Positions 1 through 5,486 of a DNA stretch of 5,663 nucleotides are shown piece by piece. The translations under genes were made by a program, and so were the position numbers. Origin of the DNA: Planctomycetales bacterium. GTDB taxonomy: Bacteria > Planctomycetota > Phycisphaerae > SM23-33. Position 1 is the first letter of the stretch, and the number at the start of each line of letters is the position of its first letter. The notes beneath the pieces were generated by a model that had not been told where the DNA came from, ran no database searches, and worked only from the letters and a program-made list of their open reading frames with translations. The stretch lies in assembly GCA_030642005.1 (NCBI GenBank), contig DAOWOP010000174.1:1-5663 (forward strand). The letters run 5' to 3'.

Positions 1-948
1 ATCGACCAGTTGCGCCAGTTGGTCGTCTATGCCCGCAAATTTCACGTTCAGGTCGTTCCGGAGATTGAGGCGTGGGGGCACGCCGGGTCTATCGTGTATC
101 ATTATCCGGAACTCGCCGGCGGTCCCGGCATGTGGGGTGGGGCGTCGTTCGGCATCGGCGAGGAACTCTATCAACTGATCGAGAAGATGCTGGATGAGGT
201 CGTGCCGGTGCTGGAGGCCGATTGTTTCGTCCATCTCGGCCTGGACGAGGCGGTCTGGGCGACGCTGCCGTCGGTACCGGAAGGCCGGAAGAACGATTAC
301 ACTCCGGAGCGTCATATCGGCCGGTTGTACGAGTTACTTGCGAAGGTGGCGGATCGTCATGGCCGGCGGGCGAAGATGCGCGTCTGGACTGACTACGGCG
401 GCCCAGCCGTGCCGAAGGAAATCGCCGCCGACGTGATCGTCGAGCCGTGGATGTACATGGAATGCCGCCGGCAGCGAATTATCGAGGAGTTACAGCAGTG
501 GGGTGGAGCGGGCAAGCCGCCGATGATGCTCGGCGCCGGCATGAGCGGGCGGCATCCGCAGGGAGCCTACGGCGCGACGCGAATCTGGTGCCAGGAAGCG
601 GTGGGCGTCCCCAACGTCGAGGGCGTCGATATCTGCATGTGGGAAAGCAACGACCTTGCCGGCCGGCTGGTCGGGATATTCGGCGGGGCCGACTACGCAT
701 GGACGCCCGAAACGCCCGTCGTCGAACAGGCCGACAACGAGTTCCGCGAGCGGTTGCATTGCGAAATGGTGTTCCGCATGAAGAACTTCCAGAGCGTATT
801 TGCCGACGCCGACGCGGCGGCCATCCGCGCCGACACCGGCTTCGAGGCCTTCAAGGGCTTTTTCATGGCCGGTCCCCTTGCCGGTCGTCCAGTCGCGCCG
901 ACTGTAACGGGCAATCGACTCCTGCCTGAAGGAGTGTTCGGCGAGTAA
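1..948 (+). CDS. GH20-like glycoside hydrolase (beta-N-acetylhexosaminidase type), 5' end missing
   Basis: The frame is open from the first base, so the N-terminus lies outside the window; 315 residues are visible. Two blocks resemble the GH20 TIM barrel. PEIEAWGHAG (bases 58-87) matches the family's PEIdxPGHa strand, and HLGLDEA (bases 232-252) matches HxGGDE, with the catalytic Asp-Glu pair at bases 244-249. The second glycine of that motif is replaced by Leu. Later tryptophan-containing strands (RVWTDYGG, VEPWMYME, CMWESNDLAG, DYAWTP) fit the substrate pocket of such barrels. Family knowledge: GH20 enzymes release terminal GlcNAc or GalNAc using the substrate acetamido group, with Asp-Glu doing the catalysis. 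The exact substrate and location cannot be read, because any signal peptide would be upstream. The C-terminal ~80 residues look like a small extra domain. It is followed after 14 bases by an acetyltransferase gene, probably in the same operon. It could be a distant GH20-like clade rather than a true hexosaminidase. Confidence 0.62.
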   Translation: MDQLRQLVVYARKFHVQVVPEIEAWGHAGSIVYHYPELAGGPGMWGGASFGIGEELYQLIEKMLDEVVPVLEADCFVHLGLDEAVWATLPSVPEGRKNDYTPERHIGRLYELLAKVADRHGRRAKMRVWTDYGGPAVPKEIAADVIVEPWMYMECRRQRIIEELQQWGGAGKPPMMLGAGMSGRHPQGAYGATRIWCQEAVGVPNVEGVDICMWESNDLAGRLVGIFGGADYAWTPETPVVEQADNEFRERLHCEMVFRMKNFQSVFADADAAAIRADTGFEAFKGFFMAGPLAGRPVAPTVTGNRLLPEGVFGE

Positions 949-953
949 AGGAG
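947..953 (+). promoter_or_regulatory. Ribosome binding site for the GTG-started acetyltransferase gene
   Basis: AAAGGAG overlaps the stop codon of the upstream hydrolase and lies 9 bases before a GTG. It supports GTG at 963 as the start and suggests translation closely follows the upstream gene. Confidence 0.7.
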
Positions 954-962
954 AGAGATTTC

Positions 963-1778
963 GTGTCTGAAAAAAAGACACTGACCGGTTCGGATATCGC
1001 CTTGGCCTTCCGAAAGGTCGGCCTGGCGACCGGCGACAGTCTGATTGTGCACAGTTCGTTCCGAAGTCTCGGCCCGGTCGATGGCGGGCCGGCGACGGTA
1101 ATTCAAGCGCTGCTCGACGTAATCGGACCGGAAGGGAATCTGGTGTTCCCGACGTTCAGCGGCCCGTCGATGGCCGAACCGTATTTCGATACGGATAAGA
1201 CGCCTGCCTATGTCGGCATTATCCCGGAGATGGGCAGAAAATTGCCCGGCGCCGTCCGCAGCCTTCATCCGACACACTCGGTGGCGGTTATCGGCCCGGC
1301 CGCCGAGGCGCTTACCGCCGGCCACCTGGATTGCCGAGCGGTCGGGTCGGGCAGCCCGCTCGACCGCCTCGCTGAAATGGGCGGAAAAATCCTGATGATA
1401 GGCGTTACCAACAATTCAAACACCACTGTCCACGTAGGGGAAGAACACGCCGGAGCCATGAAAGTCCTGCGATTTATCAAGGTTCCCTCGGTCAAGGTGC
1501 GCCTGCCGGACGGCAGTATAATCAGCCACCAACTGGACAATTCTCCTTCGTGCAGCGTCGCTTTCAGTGCGATAGATTATCCTCTCCGCCGGAAGGGTCA
1601 GATGTCCGACGGCCGGCTCGGCGGCGCCCAACTCATGTTGATGCGAGGCGACGATGTCATCGAAACCGTTTGCGAGATGATCAGGGACAAGCCTGACGTG
1701 CTGCTTTGCACCTGGGACGATTGCCGGGTATGCTCAAAGACGCGGCAGGCCTTGCGGGCCGCCGGCCGAATTGAGTGA
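963..1778 (+). CDS. AAC(3)-family (Antibiotic_NAT) N-acetyltransferase
   Basis: This 271-residue protein has the full pattern of the aminoglycoside 3-N-acetyltransferase/FrbF/YokD family. HSSFRSLGPVDGG is at 30-42, GPEGNLVFPTFS at 55-66, RSLHPTHSVAVIGP at 99-112, GSGSPLDRLAEMGGKIL at 128-144, and TTVHVGEE at 154-161 carries the His-x-x-Glu expected at the active site. Family knowledge: these enzymes move an acetyl (or other acyl) group from acetyl-CoA to an amino group. Members are typically about 260-280 residues, so this copy is complete. The start is GTG with a strong Shine-Dalgarno. Many chromosomal homologues are not resistance genes; lying directly behind a GH20-like hydrolase, an amino sugar or other cellular amine is at least as plausible a substrate as an aminoglycoside (inference). 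The C-terminus has three cysteines, C249, C254 and C257 (Cx4CxxC), a possible metal site. Its stop codon converges on the next gene with 7 bases between. Confidence 0.85.
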   Translation: MSEKKTLTGSDIALAFRKVGLATGDSLIVHSSFRSLGPVDGGPATVIQALLDVIGPEGNLVFPTFSGPSMAEPYFDTDKTPAYVGIIPEMGRKLPGAVRSLHPTHSVAVIGPAAEALTAGHLDCRAVGSGSPLDRLAEMGGKILMIGVTNNSNTTVHVGEEHAGAMKVLRFIKVPSVKVRLPDGSIISHQLDNSPSCSVAFSAIDYPLRRKGQMSDGRLGGAQLMLMRGDDVIETVCEMIRDKPDVLLCTWDDCRVCSKTRQALRAAGRIE

Positions 1779-1785
1779 GGCTTAC

Positions 1786-2457
1786 TTACATTCTCAGGAC
1801 GAATTGCTTTGAGTCCTTTTCCAGAACGACGTGGTGTTTGCCGATGGTAACGACTTTTGCGCCGTCGATGTTGTCCCCGACAGTTACCATGTGGTTGTTA
1901 ATGATGGCATGGCCTTTGTCGCCGGACGCCATGATTCCGCTGAGTGTGAATTGGGGTTGGTCGTCGGGCTTTTGTTTGTCGGGAGCAGGTCGCGCTGCGT
2001 CGGCCGGTTCGCCCTGCCGAGCGGGTTTGGGTGTTTGGGCGGCGCCGCTATTGATTATGCCGGCGAGGGTCTGTTTCAGGGCGGCGATGGTGGATTTTTC
2101 CGGCGTTTTATCGGGTGTGATTTTGGTTTCATCAGCCGGTTGATGCGTTCGCATTTCAAGTGCGGCGGTGGTGCCGCCGGCCTCGGCCTTGACCGGACCT
2201 TGCTGGTCGGGCGGAAGCGTCAGGTGCATTATCACCGCTACGGTTGCGATAACACAGACACCCAGGGCGGTGGCGCCGCGCAGGCTCGTTTGTTTTTTCC
2301 TCAACGGGCGGGACTTTTCGGACGAAGCGGTGGTTTCAGCAGGGGCCTTGTCGTTATAAAGATGCTCCATGCTGTGCGTCGAACGCCTGGCTGTCGTCGT
2401 TTGGCCGTCTCGGCCGACGATTTCGGCCCGCCTGAGCGCTTCATTTATCAGGCTCAT
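1786..2457 (-). CDS. GspB-like membrane protein (type II secretion assembly-factor type)
   Basis: A 223-residue protein with three clear parts. The N-terminal cytoplasmic segment begins MSLINEALRRAE, the start typical of GspB/ExeB-type partners of ExeA ATPases, followed by a polar stretch to about residue 60. A single hydrophobic segment (about 61-81, ATALGVCVIATVAVIMHLTL) follows basic residues (RPLRKKQ), predicting cytoplasm-in topology. After a Pro/Ala/Lys-rich linker (about 82-168) a compact C-terminal domain (about 169-223; FTLSGIMASGDKGHAIINNH, then VTVGDNIDGAKVVTI) has the beta-rich GspC/PilP-like pattern in which the family ends. Known role: with GspA/ExeA, GspB/ExeB helps the outer-membrane secretin pass through or assemble at the peptidoglycan. 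The gene starts inside the stop codon of the ATPase gene, so the two are translationally coupled. No secretin or other Gsp gene is visible, so the apparatus served could be type II secretion, a pilus or another envelope system. Confidence 0.72.
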   Translation of the reverse strand: MSLINEALRRAEIVGRDGQTTTARRSTHSMEHLYNDKAPAETTASSEKSRPLRKKQTSLRGATALGVCVIATVAVIMHLTLPPDQQGPVKAEAGGTTAALEMRTHQPADETKITPDKTPEKSTIAALKQTLAGIINSGAAQTPKPARQGEPADAARPAPDKQKPDDQPQFTLSGIMASGDKGHAIINNHMVTVGDNIDGAKVVTIGKHHVVLEKDSKQFVLRM

Positions 2458-3341
2458 CAGGCTGCCTCCTTACTCAAGATGGGCGAGACGGGCTTCCCAA
2501 ATTGCAATGTATCGCGATTTTGGGCCTCCACGTCCGTGCCGCCTTTCATGTCGCTGATAGCAAGTCGGACGATTTCCCCGTCGATGTTTTCAGCGCCCTT
2601 GAGGAACCCCGCCAGGAGGGTCCTGTCGCCGATGGCGTTTATCAGCCTGGGCGTCCCGCCGGAGTAGTTGTAGATTTCGTCGATTGCCTCTTCATCAAAT
2701 CGCACCTCGCCTGCGCCGCCCGCGATGGCCAGGCGATGGTTGAGATACCCGGCCGTTTCGCTCCGGCTCATCGGCACGAGGTGGTAGCGAACCGTTATCC
2801 GCTGCGCCAACTGCCGCAGGGCCTGACTGTTGATCTTCCGGCGCAGTTCCGGCTGACCGACCAGGACAATCTGAAGCAGTTTGCGGGAATCCGTCTCAAG
2901 ATTGCTCAAAAGGCGAACCGTTTCCAGCAGTTCGGCGGACATGTCCTGGGCCTCGTCGATGATGAGTACGGCGTCGCGCCCTGCGTCGTTGACCTTCAGC
3001 AGGAAGGAATTGAGCCGGCTGATGCAGGAGAGGCGGTCGCGGTAGCGCTCGGCGATGCCGAATTCCGCTATGATTGATTGCAGTAGTTGCGTGGCGGTGA
3101 GCATCGGATTGAAGATCAGGGCGGTGTAGTAATCTCCGCCGAGGCAGTTCAGCAGTTTTCGGCACAGCGTGGTCTTGCCCGCGCCGACCTCGCCGGTAAG
3201 CAGCACGAAACCCTTCCGCTGCCGGATGCCGAAAAGCAGGTGATTCAAGGCCGTGCTATGCTGATGGGTCGGATAGAGAAATTTCGGATCAGGCGTTACG
3301 CTGAACGGAAGTTCCTTCAATTTGTAATGATTCAGGTACAT
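2457..3341 (-). CDS. ExeA/GspA-like AAA+ ATPase
   Basis: A 294-residue AAA+ ATPase of the ExeA/GspA type. The N-terminus YKLKELPFSVTPDPKFLYPT (6-25) is the family's signature opening, seen also in MSHA and exosortase-associated ATPases. Walker A is GEVGAGKTT (50-58), Walker B is AVLIIDEAQDM (124-134), sensor 1 is LVGQPEL (160-166), a likely arginine finger lies in LAQRITVRY (178-186), and sensor 2 is SGGTPRLIN (227-235). The family's optional C-terminal peptidoglycan-binding domain is absent; the protein ends in a short polar tail. The ATG at 3341 has AAGGAA (3348-3353) 6 bases upstream. Known role: ATP-driven partner of GspB in placing the secretin ring across the cell wall. Here the partner gene follows directly with a one-base overlap, so the pair probably forms an inner-membrane complex. 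The exact machine it serves cannot be told from this window. Confidence 0.85.
   Translation of the reverse strand: MYLNHYKLKELPFSVTPDPKFLYPTHQHSTALNHLLFGIRQRKGFVLLTGEVGAGKTTLCRKLLNCLGGDYYTALIFNPMLTATQLLQSIIAEFGIAERYRDRLSCISRLNSFLLKVNDAGRDAVLIIDEAQDMSAELLETVRLLSNLETDSRKLLQIVLVGQPELRRKINSQALRQLAQRITVRYHLVPMSRSETAGYLNHRLAIAGGAGEVRFDEEAIDEIYNYSGGTPRLINAIGDRTLLAGFLKGAENIDGEIVRLAISDMKGGTDVEAQNRDTLQFGKPVSPILSKEAA
2465..2471 (-). promoter_or_regulatory. Ribosome binding site of the GspB-like gene inside the ATPase gene
   Basis: AAGGAGG (minus strand) lies within the last codons of the ATPase gene, 7 bases before the ATG at 2457. Stop and start share one base (TGATG). Together they indicate re-initiation and coupled translation. 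Confidence 0.75.
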
Positions 3342-3361
3342 TTTTCGTTCCTTACGGTTTG

Positions 3362-3391
3362 GATATAGCGTTGCGTATTTCGTATCGTCAA
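3362..3391 (-). promoter_or_regulatory. Candidate sigma-70-type promoter for the ATPase/GspB-like operon
   Basis: On the minus strand, TTGACG (3386-3391) is separated by 18 bases from TATATC (3362-3367), with transcription expected to start near 3355, just ahead of the ribosome binding site. Five of six -35 bases and four of six -10 bases match the E. coli consensus. Planctomycete promoters are poorly known, so this is a by-eye candidate only. Confidence 0.35.
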
Positions 3392-3452
3392 ATTACCCAG
3401 CCCGCTTGACCAACAAAGTTCGCTTATTTGATACAATCGGAGTCAACAGAAA

Positions 3453-3557
3453 AATTAGCAGGGATACAAGGGATGCATGGGATACAGACTTAATGATTTA
3501 AAAAAGAGAAAGAAGAAAAAATTTGTATCCCGTGCATCCTTTGTATCCCTGCTAATT
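3453..3557. repeat. 105-base inverted repeat with 36-base arms made of 9-base units
   Basis: The left arm 3453-3488 and right arm 3522-3557 are reverse complements at 33 of 36 positions, and both outer ends read AATTAGC inwards. Each arm holds three degenerate 9-base units: left GGGATACAA, GGGATGCAT, GGGATACAG; right arm, reverse-complemented, GGGATACAA, AGGATGCAC, GGGATACAA. The 33-base spacer is A-rich and purine-only over much of its length. It lies between divergently transcribed genes, so it is upstream of both and is not placed as a terminator. It may be a REP/MITE-like dispersed element (inference); no flanking target duplication is evident. Confidence 0.85.
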
Positions 3558-3618
3558 CTTTGGCCGAGGGGAATCTGGACTTTCTACTGGGATTCGGCGA
3601 TAAAATAGCCGGTGAATC

Positions 3619-4590
3619 ATGCCGAGCCGATACGAAACCTTCGATACGTCGCGCCTGACGCTTCGCCCGCTGGCTGAGCGGGAAAGCCTCGTGGACATTT
3701 CGGACGTCCTGGAAGCCGGTCAGGCCGACGAACCTTTCGAGCACGATGCCCTGGACGTTCTTGCCGAGCGGATTGTGCGCTCGCGCGGCGACGGCGGCGG
3801 GGCGGTCGTGCTGATGATGGGCGCACACGTCATAAAGGACGGGCTTAGCCGGTACGTCATCGACTTGATGCGGCGCGGGCTTGTCGATGTCGTCGCGATG
3901 AACGGCGCCGGCATTATTCACGATTACGAACTGGCGTTAATCGGAGCGACCAGCGAATCCGTCGCGCGTTACATCCGCGAGGGCCGCTTCGGCCTGTGGG
4001 CCGAGACAGGCCGGCTTAATGACGTCGTCGCGGCCGCCGCGGATGATGGCCTGGGACTTGGCGAAGCCGTCGGAAAGGAGATCGCCGAAGGTGATTATCC
4101 GCACCGCGACGTCAGCATCTTCGCCGCGGGTTATGAACTTGGCATCCCCGTTACCGTTCACGTTGGCATCGGCTACGACATTATCCACGCCCATCCCAAT
4201 TTCAACGCTTCGGCTTTCGGCGCTGCCAGCGGGCGAGACTTCCTCATCTTCGCACGCTGTATCGAGAAACTCGAAGGCGGCGTGCTGCTGTGCTATGGTT
4301 CAGCCGTGATGGCCCCTGAGGTGTATCTCAAGGCGCTTTCGATGGCCCGCAACGTAGCCGCGGGCGAAGGCGGACAAATCAAAAATTTCACCACGGCCGT
4401 ATTCGACCTGATGGCCCTGCCGGAGGATTTGACCACCACTCCGCCGGACACCGAGCCGGCCTACTATTACAGGCCGTTCAAGACGATACTGGTCCGCACG
4501 GTCGCCGACGGCGGCGAGAGTTTCTACATCCGAGGCGGACACCGCGCCACAATGCCCGCGCTGCACAAACAAATAATCGCCCGCTTATAG
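3619..4590 (+). CDS. Deoxyhypusine-synthase-like protein
   Basis: A 323-residue soluble protein resembling bacterial members of the deoxyhypusine synthase (DHS) family. The segment MGAHVIKDGLSRYVIDLMRRGLVDVV (67-92; given as pieces MGAHVIKDG and LIDLMRRG-like DLMRRG) runs into AMNGAGIIHDYELALIG (93-109), the place of the family's NAD-binding Rossmann-like strands. GIPVTVHVGIG (175-185), then GGVLLCYGSAVMAPEVYLKA (220-239) and a C-terminal FYIRGGHRATMPAL (302-315), complete the pattern. Archaeal and eukaryotic DHS uses NAD and spermidine to modify a lysine of eIF5A through an enzyme-lysine imine. K288 in RPFKTILVRT sits near the place of that lysine by eye, but the WGK context is missing. Bacteria lack eIF5A, so the acceptor may be a small polyamine, as in homospermidine synthesis, or something unknown. 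ATG at 3619 follows an in-frame TGA at 3613; the GGTGA ribosome site is weak. The gene stands alone, with the divergent hairpin upstream and a convergent one downstream. Confidence 0.6.
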   Translation: MPSRYETFDTSRLTLRPLAERESLVDISDVLEAGQADEPFEHDALDVLAERIVRSRGDGGGAVVLMMGAHVIKDGLSRYVIDLMRRGLVDVVAMNGAGIIHDYELALIGATSESVARYIREGRFGLWAETGRLNDVVAAAADDGLGLGEAVGKEIAEGDYPHRDVSIFAAGYELGIPVTVHVGIGYDIIHAHPNFNASAFGAASGRDFLIFARCIEKLEGGVLLCYGSAVMAPEVYLKALSMARNVAAGEGGQIKNFTTAVFDLMALPEDLTTTPPDTEPAYYYRPFKTILVRTVADGGESFYIRGGHRATMPALHKQIIARL

Positions 4591-4593
4591 CGT

Positions 4594-4683
4594 GTGGCAC
4601 CTTCAAGCGGAGCTTGTGGGTGCTCTGCGACATTGCTCATCCAGCACCCACAACCTCCACTTCGTTCCGGTTGAAGGTGCCAC
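4594..4683. repeat. Inverted repeat filling the gap between two convergent genes
   Basis: Outer arms 4594-4606 and 4671-4683 (GTGGCACCTTCAA and its complement, 13 bp) and inner arms 4614-4624 and 4643-4653 (TTGTGGGTGCT and its complement, 11 bp) pair perfectly. An asymmetric internal bulge (4607-4613 against 4654-4670) separates them, partly paired through CGGA/TCCG, and the loop is 18 bases. It sits between two convergent stop codons, so it could act as a shared bidirectional transcription barrier, but there is no U-tract on either side. It may also be a dispersed intergenic repeat. The 10-base length difference between arms argues for decay or recombination of a once more symmetric element. 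Confidence 0.8.
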
Positions 4684-4689
4684 CCGCCG

Positions 4690-5226
4690 CTATCGGTTCA
4701 TACGCGTCAGTATGATTCCCGCCAGGGCGATCTTGAGGGCTGCTCCCGGCAGGCAGAGCAGCAGGCCGAACTTAATCGCATAGGCCGGTGGGACGAACGC
4801 CATCAGCCAGGGTACGCCGACAGCAAAGACGACGGCAGTGCCGATAATCAGCGCTATCAGCATCGACGTTCGATTTTGTCCCCATCCGCGCTCGAAGAGT
4901 GTCCCCACCAGCCAGGCCGACAGGACAAAGCCGATCAGGTATCCCCCGGTAGGACCGGCCAGGCCGAGCTGGTTGGCGAAGAGCACCGGAGCAGCCGAGC
5001 CGGCGGCCAGGTAGGTCAGGATACTCGCCGGCCCACGCCTCGGCCCCAGCATCGCACCTATCAGCAAGACCGCGAACGTTTGAGCGGTAATCGGCACCGG
5101 CCAGGCGATAGGCAGACGGACCTGCGCCGATACCGCCACCGCCGCGGCTCCGAGCAAAACGAGAACGATTTCATCGGCAAGCGTCCGCCGACGAGGCATC
5201 GTTGCGGATAAGGTTGTCGCATTCAT
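4690..5226 (-). CDS. bioY: BioY, biotin-binding S component of an ECF transporter
   Basis: A 178-residue, very hydrophobic protein with the BioY signatures PVPITAQTFAVLLIGAMLG (43-61, first conserved loop and helix), LAAGSAAPVLFA (73-84), GLAGPTGGYLIGF (88-100) and GVPWL (137-141). About six membrane helices can be seen, as expected for an S component, and the length is normal. Known role: BioY binds biotin in the cytoplasmic membrane; uptake usually needs the BioM/EcfA ATPases and BioN/EcfT, though solitary BioY proteins are common and may share a group II ECF module or work alone. No such partners are in this window. Near the C-terminus the usual PGDxxK reads PGAALK (160-165), with Ala in place of the common Asp. 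AAAGGT (5233-5238) lies 6 bases before the ATG. Its 3' end abuts the convergent hairpin; a long inverted repeat lies 46 bases upstream. Confidence 0.92.
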   Translation of the reverse strand: MNATTLSATMPRRRTLADEIVLVLLGAAAVAVSAQVRLPIAWPVPITAQTFAVLLIGAMLGPRRGPASILTYLAAGSAAPVLFANQLGLAGPTGGYLIGFVLSAWLVGTLFERGWGQNRTSMLIALIIGTAVVFAVGVPWLMAFVPPAYAIKFGLLLCLPGAALKIALAGIILTRMNR

Positions 5227-5271
5227 TCAGACACCTTTCAATCTTTGGCATTGCGGCAGTACGACAACAGA

Positions 5272-5419
5272 GAATATTGAATATTGAACAGGGAATATCG
5301 AAGTTTGAAGTAAAAAAAGAAAAAGAAAATGAATGCGTGATGCGCGTGGAGTCTCATCTTCATTTCTTTTTTTTCTGTTAATTCGAAATTCAAAATTCCT
5401 TGTTCAATATTCATTATTC
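5272..5419. repeat. 148-base inverted repeat with 40-base arms made of 7-base units
   Basis: Arms 5272-5311 and 5380-5419 are reverse complements at 33 of 40 positions. Read from the outside, each arm is a run of 7-base units starting with GAA: left GAATATT, GAATATT, GAACAGG, GAATATC, GAAGTTT; right, reverse-complemented, GAATAAT, GAATATT, GAACAAG, GAATTTT, GAATTTC. Inside them an A-rich tract (5312-5333) faces a T-rich tract (5359-5379), extending the hairpin with a few mismatches to a 25-base loop (5334-5358). It lies between two minus-strand genes, downstream of the sugar epimerase and upstream of bioY. It may end transcription of the epimerase through its long T/A tracts, or be a dispersed element; both are inferences. 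Confidence 0.85.
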
Positions 5420-5446
5420 ATCTTATACCCGGAATTCTAAAGGCAG

Positions 5447-5483
5447 AATGCGCAACGCCCCTCGGCTGCCAATGCCCAACGCC
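5447..5483. repeat. Short direct repeat just downstream of the sugar epimerase gene
   Basis: AATGCGCAACGCC (5447-5459) recurs as AATGCCCAACGCC (5471-5483), 12 of 13 bases, 24 bases apart. A GGCAG/CTGCC pair (5442-5446 and 5466-5470) could form a small stem around the first copy. It lies 3 bases past the stop codon of the minus-strand gene. It may be a remnant of a larger dispersed repeat or chance. Confidence 0.4.
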
Positions 5484-5486
5484 GAT

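Noticed and set aside
693..1325. A minus-strand open frame of 210 codons
   Set aside because: It is antisense to the hydrolase/acetyltransferase junction and is rich in Arg and Ala with no family pattern; both sense genes have strong motif support.
1745..1770. GGCC-rich possible stem near the end of the acetyltransferase gene as a terminator
   Set aside because: The complementarity is short and GC-driven, lies inside the coding region and has no U-tract.
1831..2667. A long plus-strand open frame of 278 codons
   Set aside because: It lies antisense to the well-supported GspB-like gene and the end of the ATPase gene, has no recognisable domain and reads as low-complexity Gly/Phe-rich protein, as expected for a shadow in GC-rich DNA.
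3453..3557. Possible CRISPR array
   Set aside because: The repeated units are only 9 bases, contiguous and arranged in inverted arms; there are no spacers and no cas genes.
3576..3606. Candidate promoter for the deoxyhypusine-synthase-like gene (TGGACT ... TAAAAT)
   Set aside because: The spacing is 19 bases and the start of transcription would fall about 6 bases before the ATG, leaving no room for the ribosome site; too weak to annotate.
4592..4783. A small plus-strand open frame of 63 codons
   Set aside because: It is made from the convergent inverted repeat plus the antisense of the bioY 3' end; no ribosome site or protein pattern supports it.
5227..5271. Biotin-responsive operator (BirA-type) upstream of bioY
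   Set aside because: No TTGTAAAC-type palindrome could be found between bioY and the upstream hairpin.
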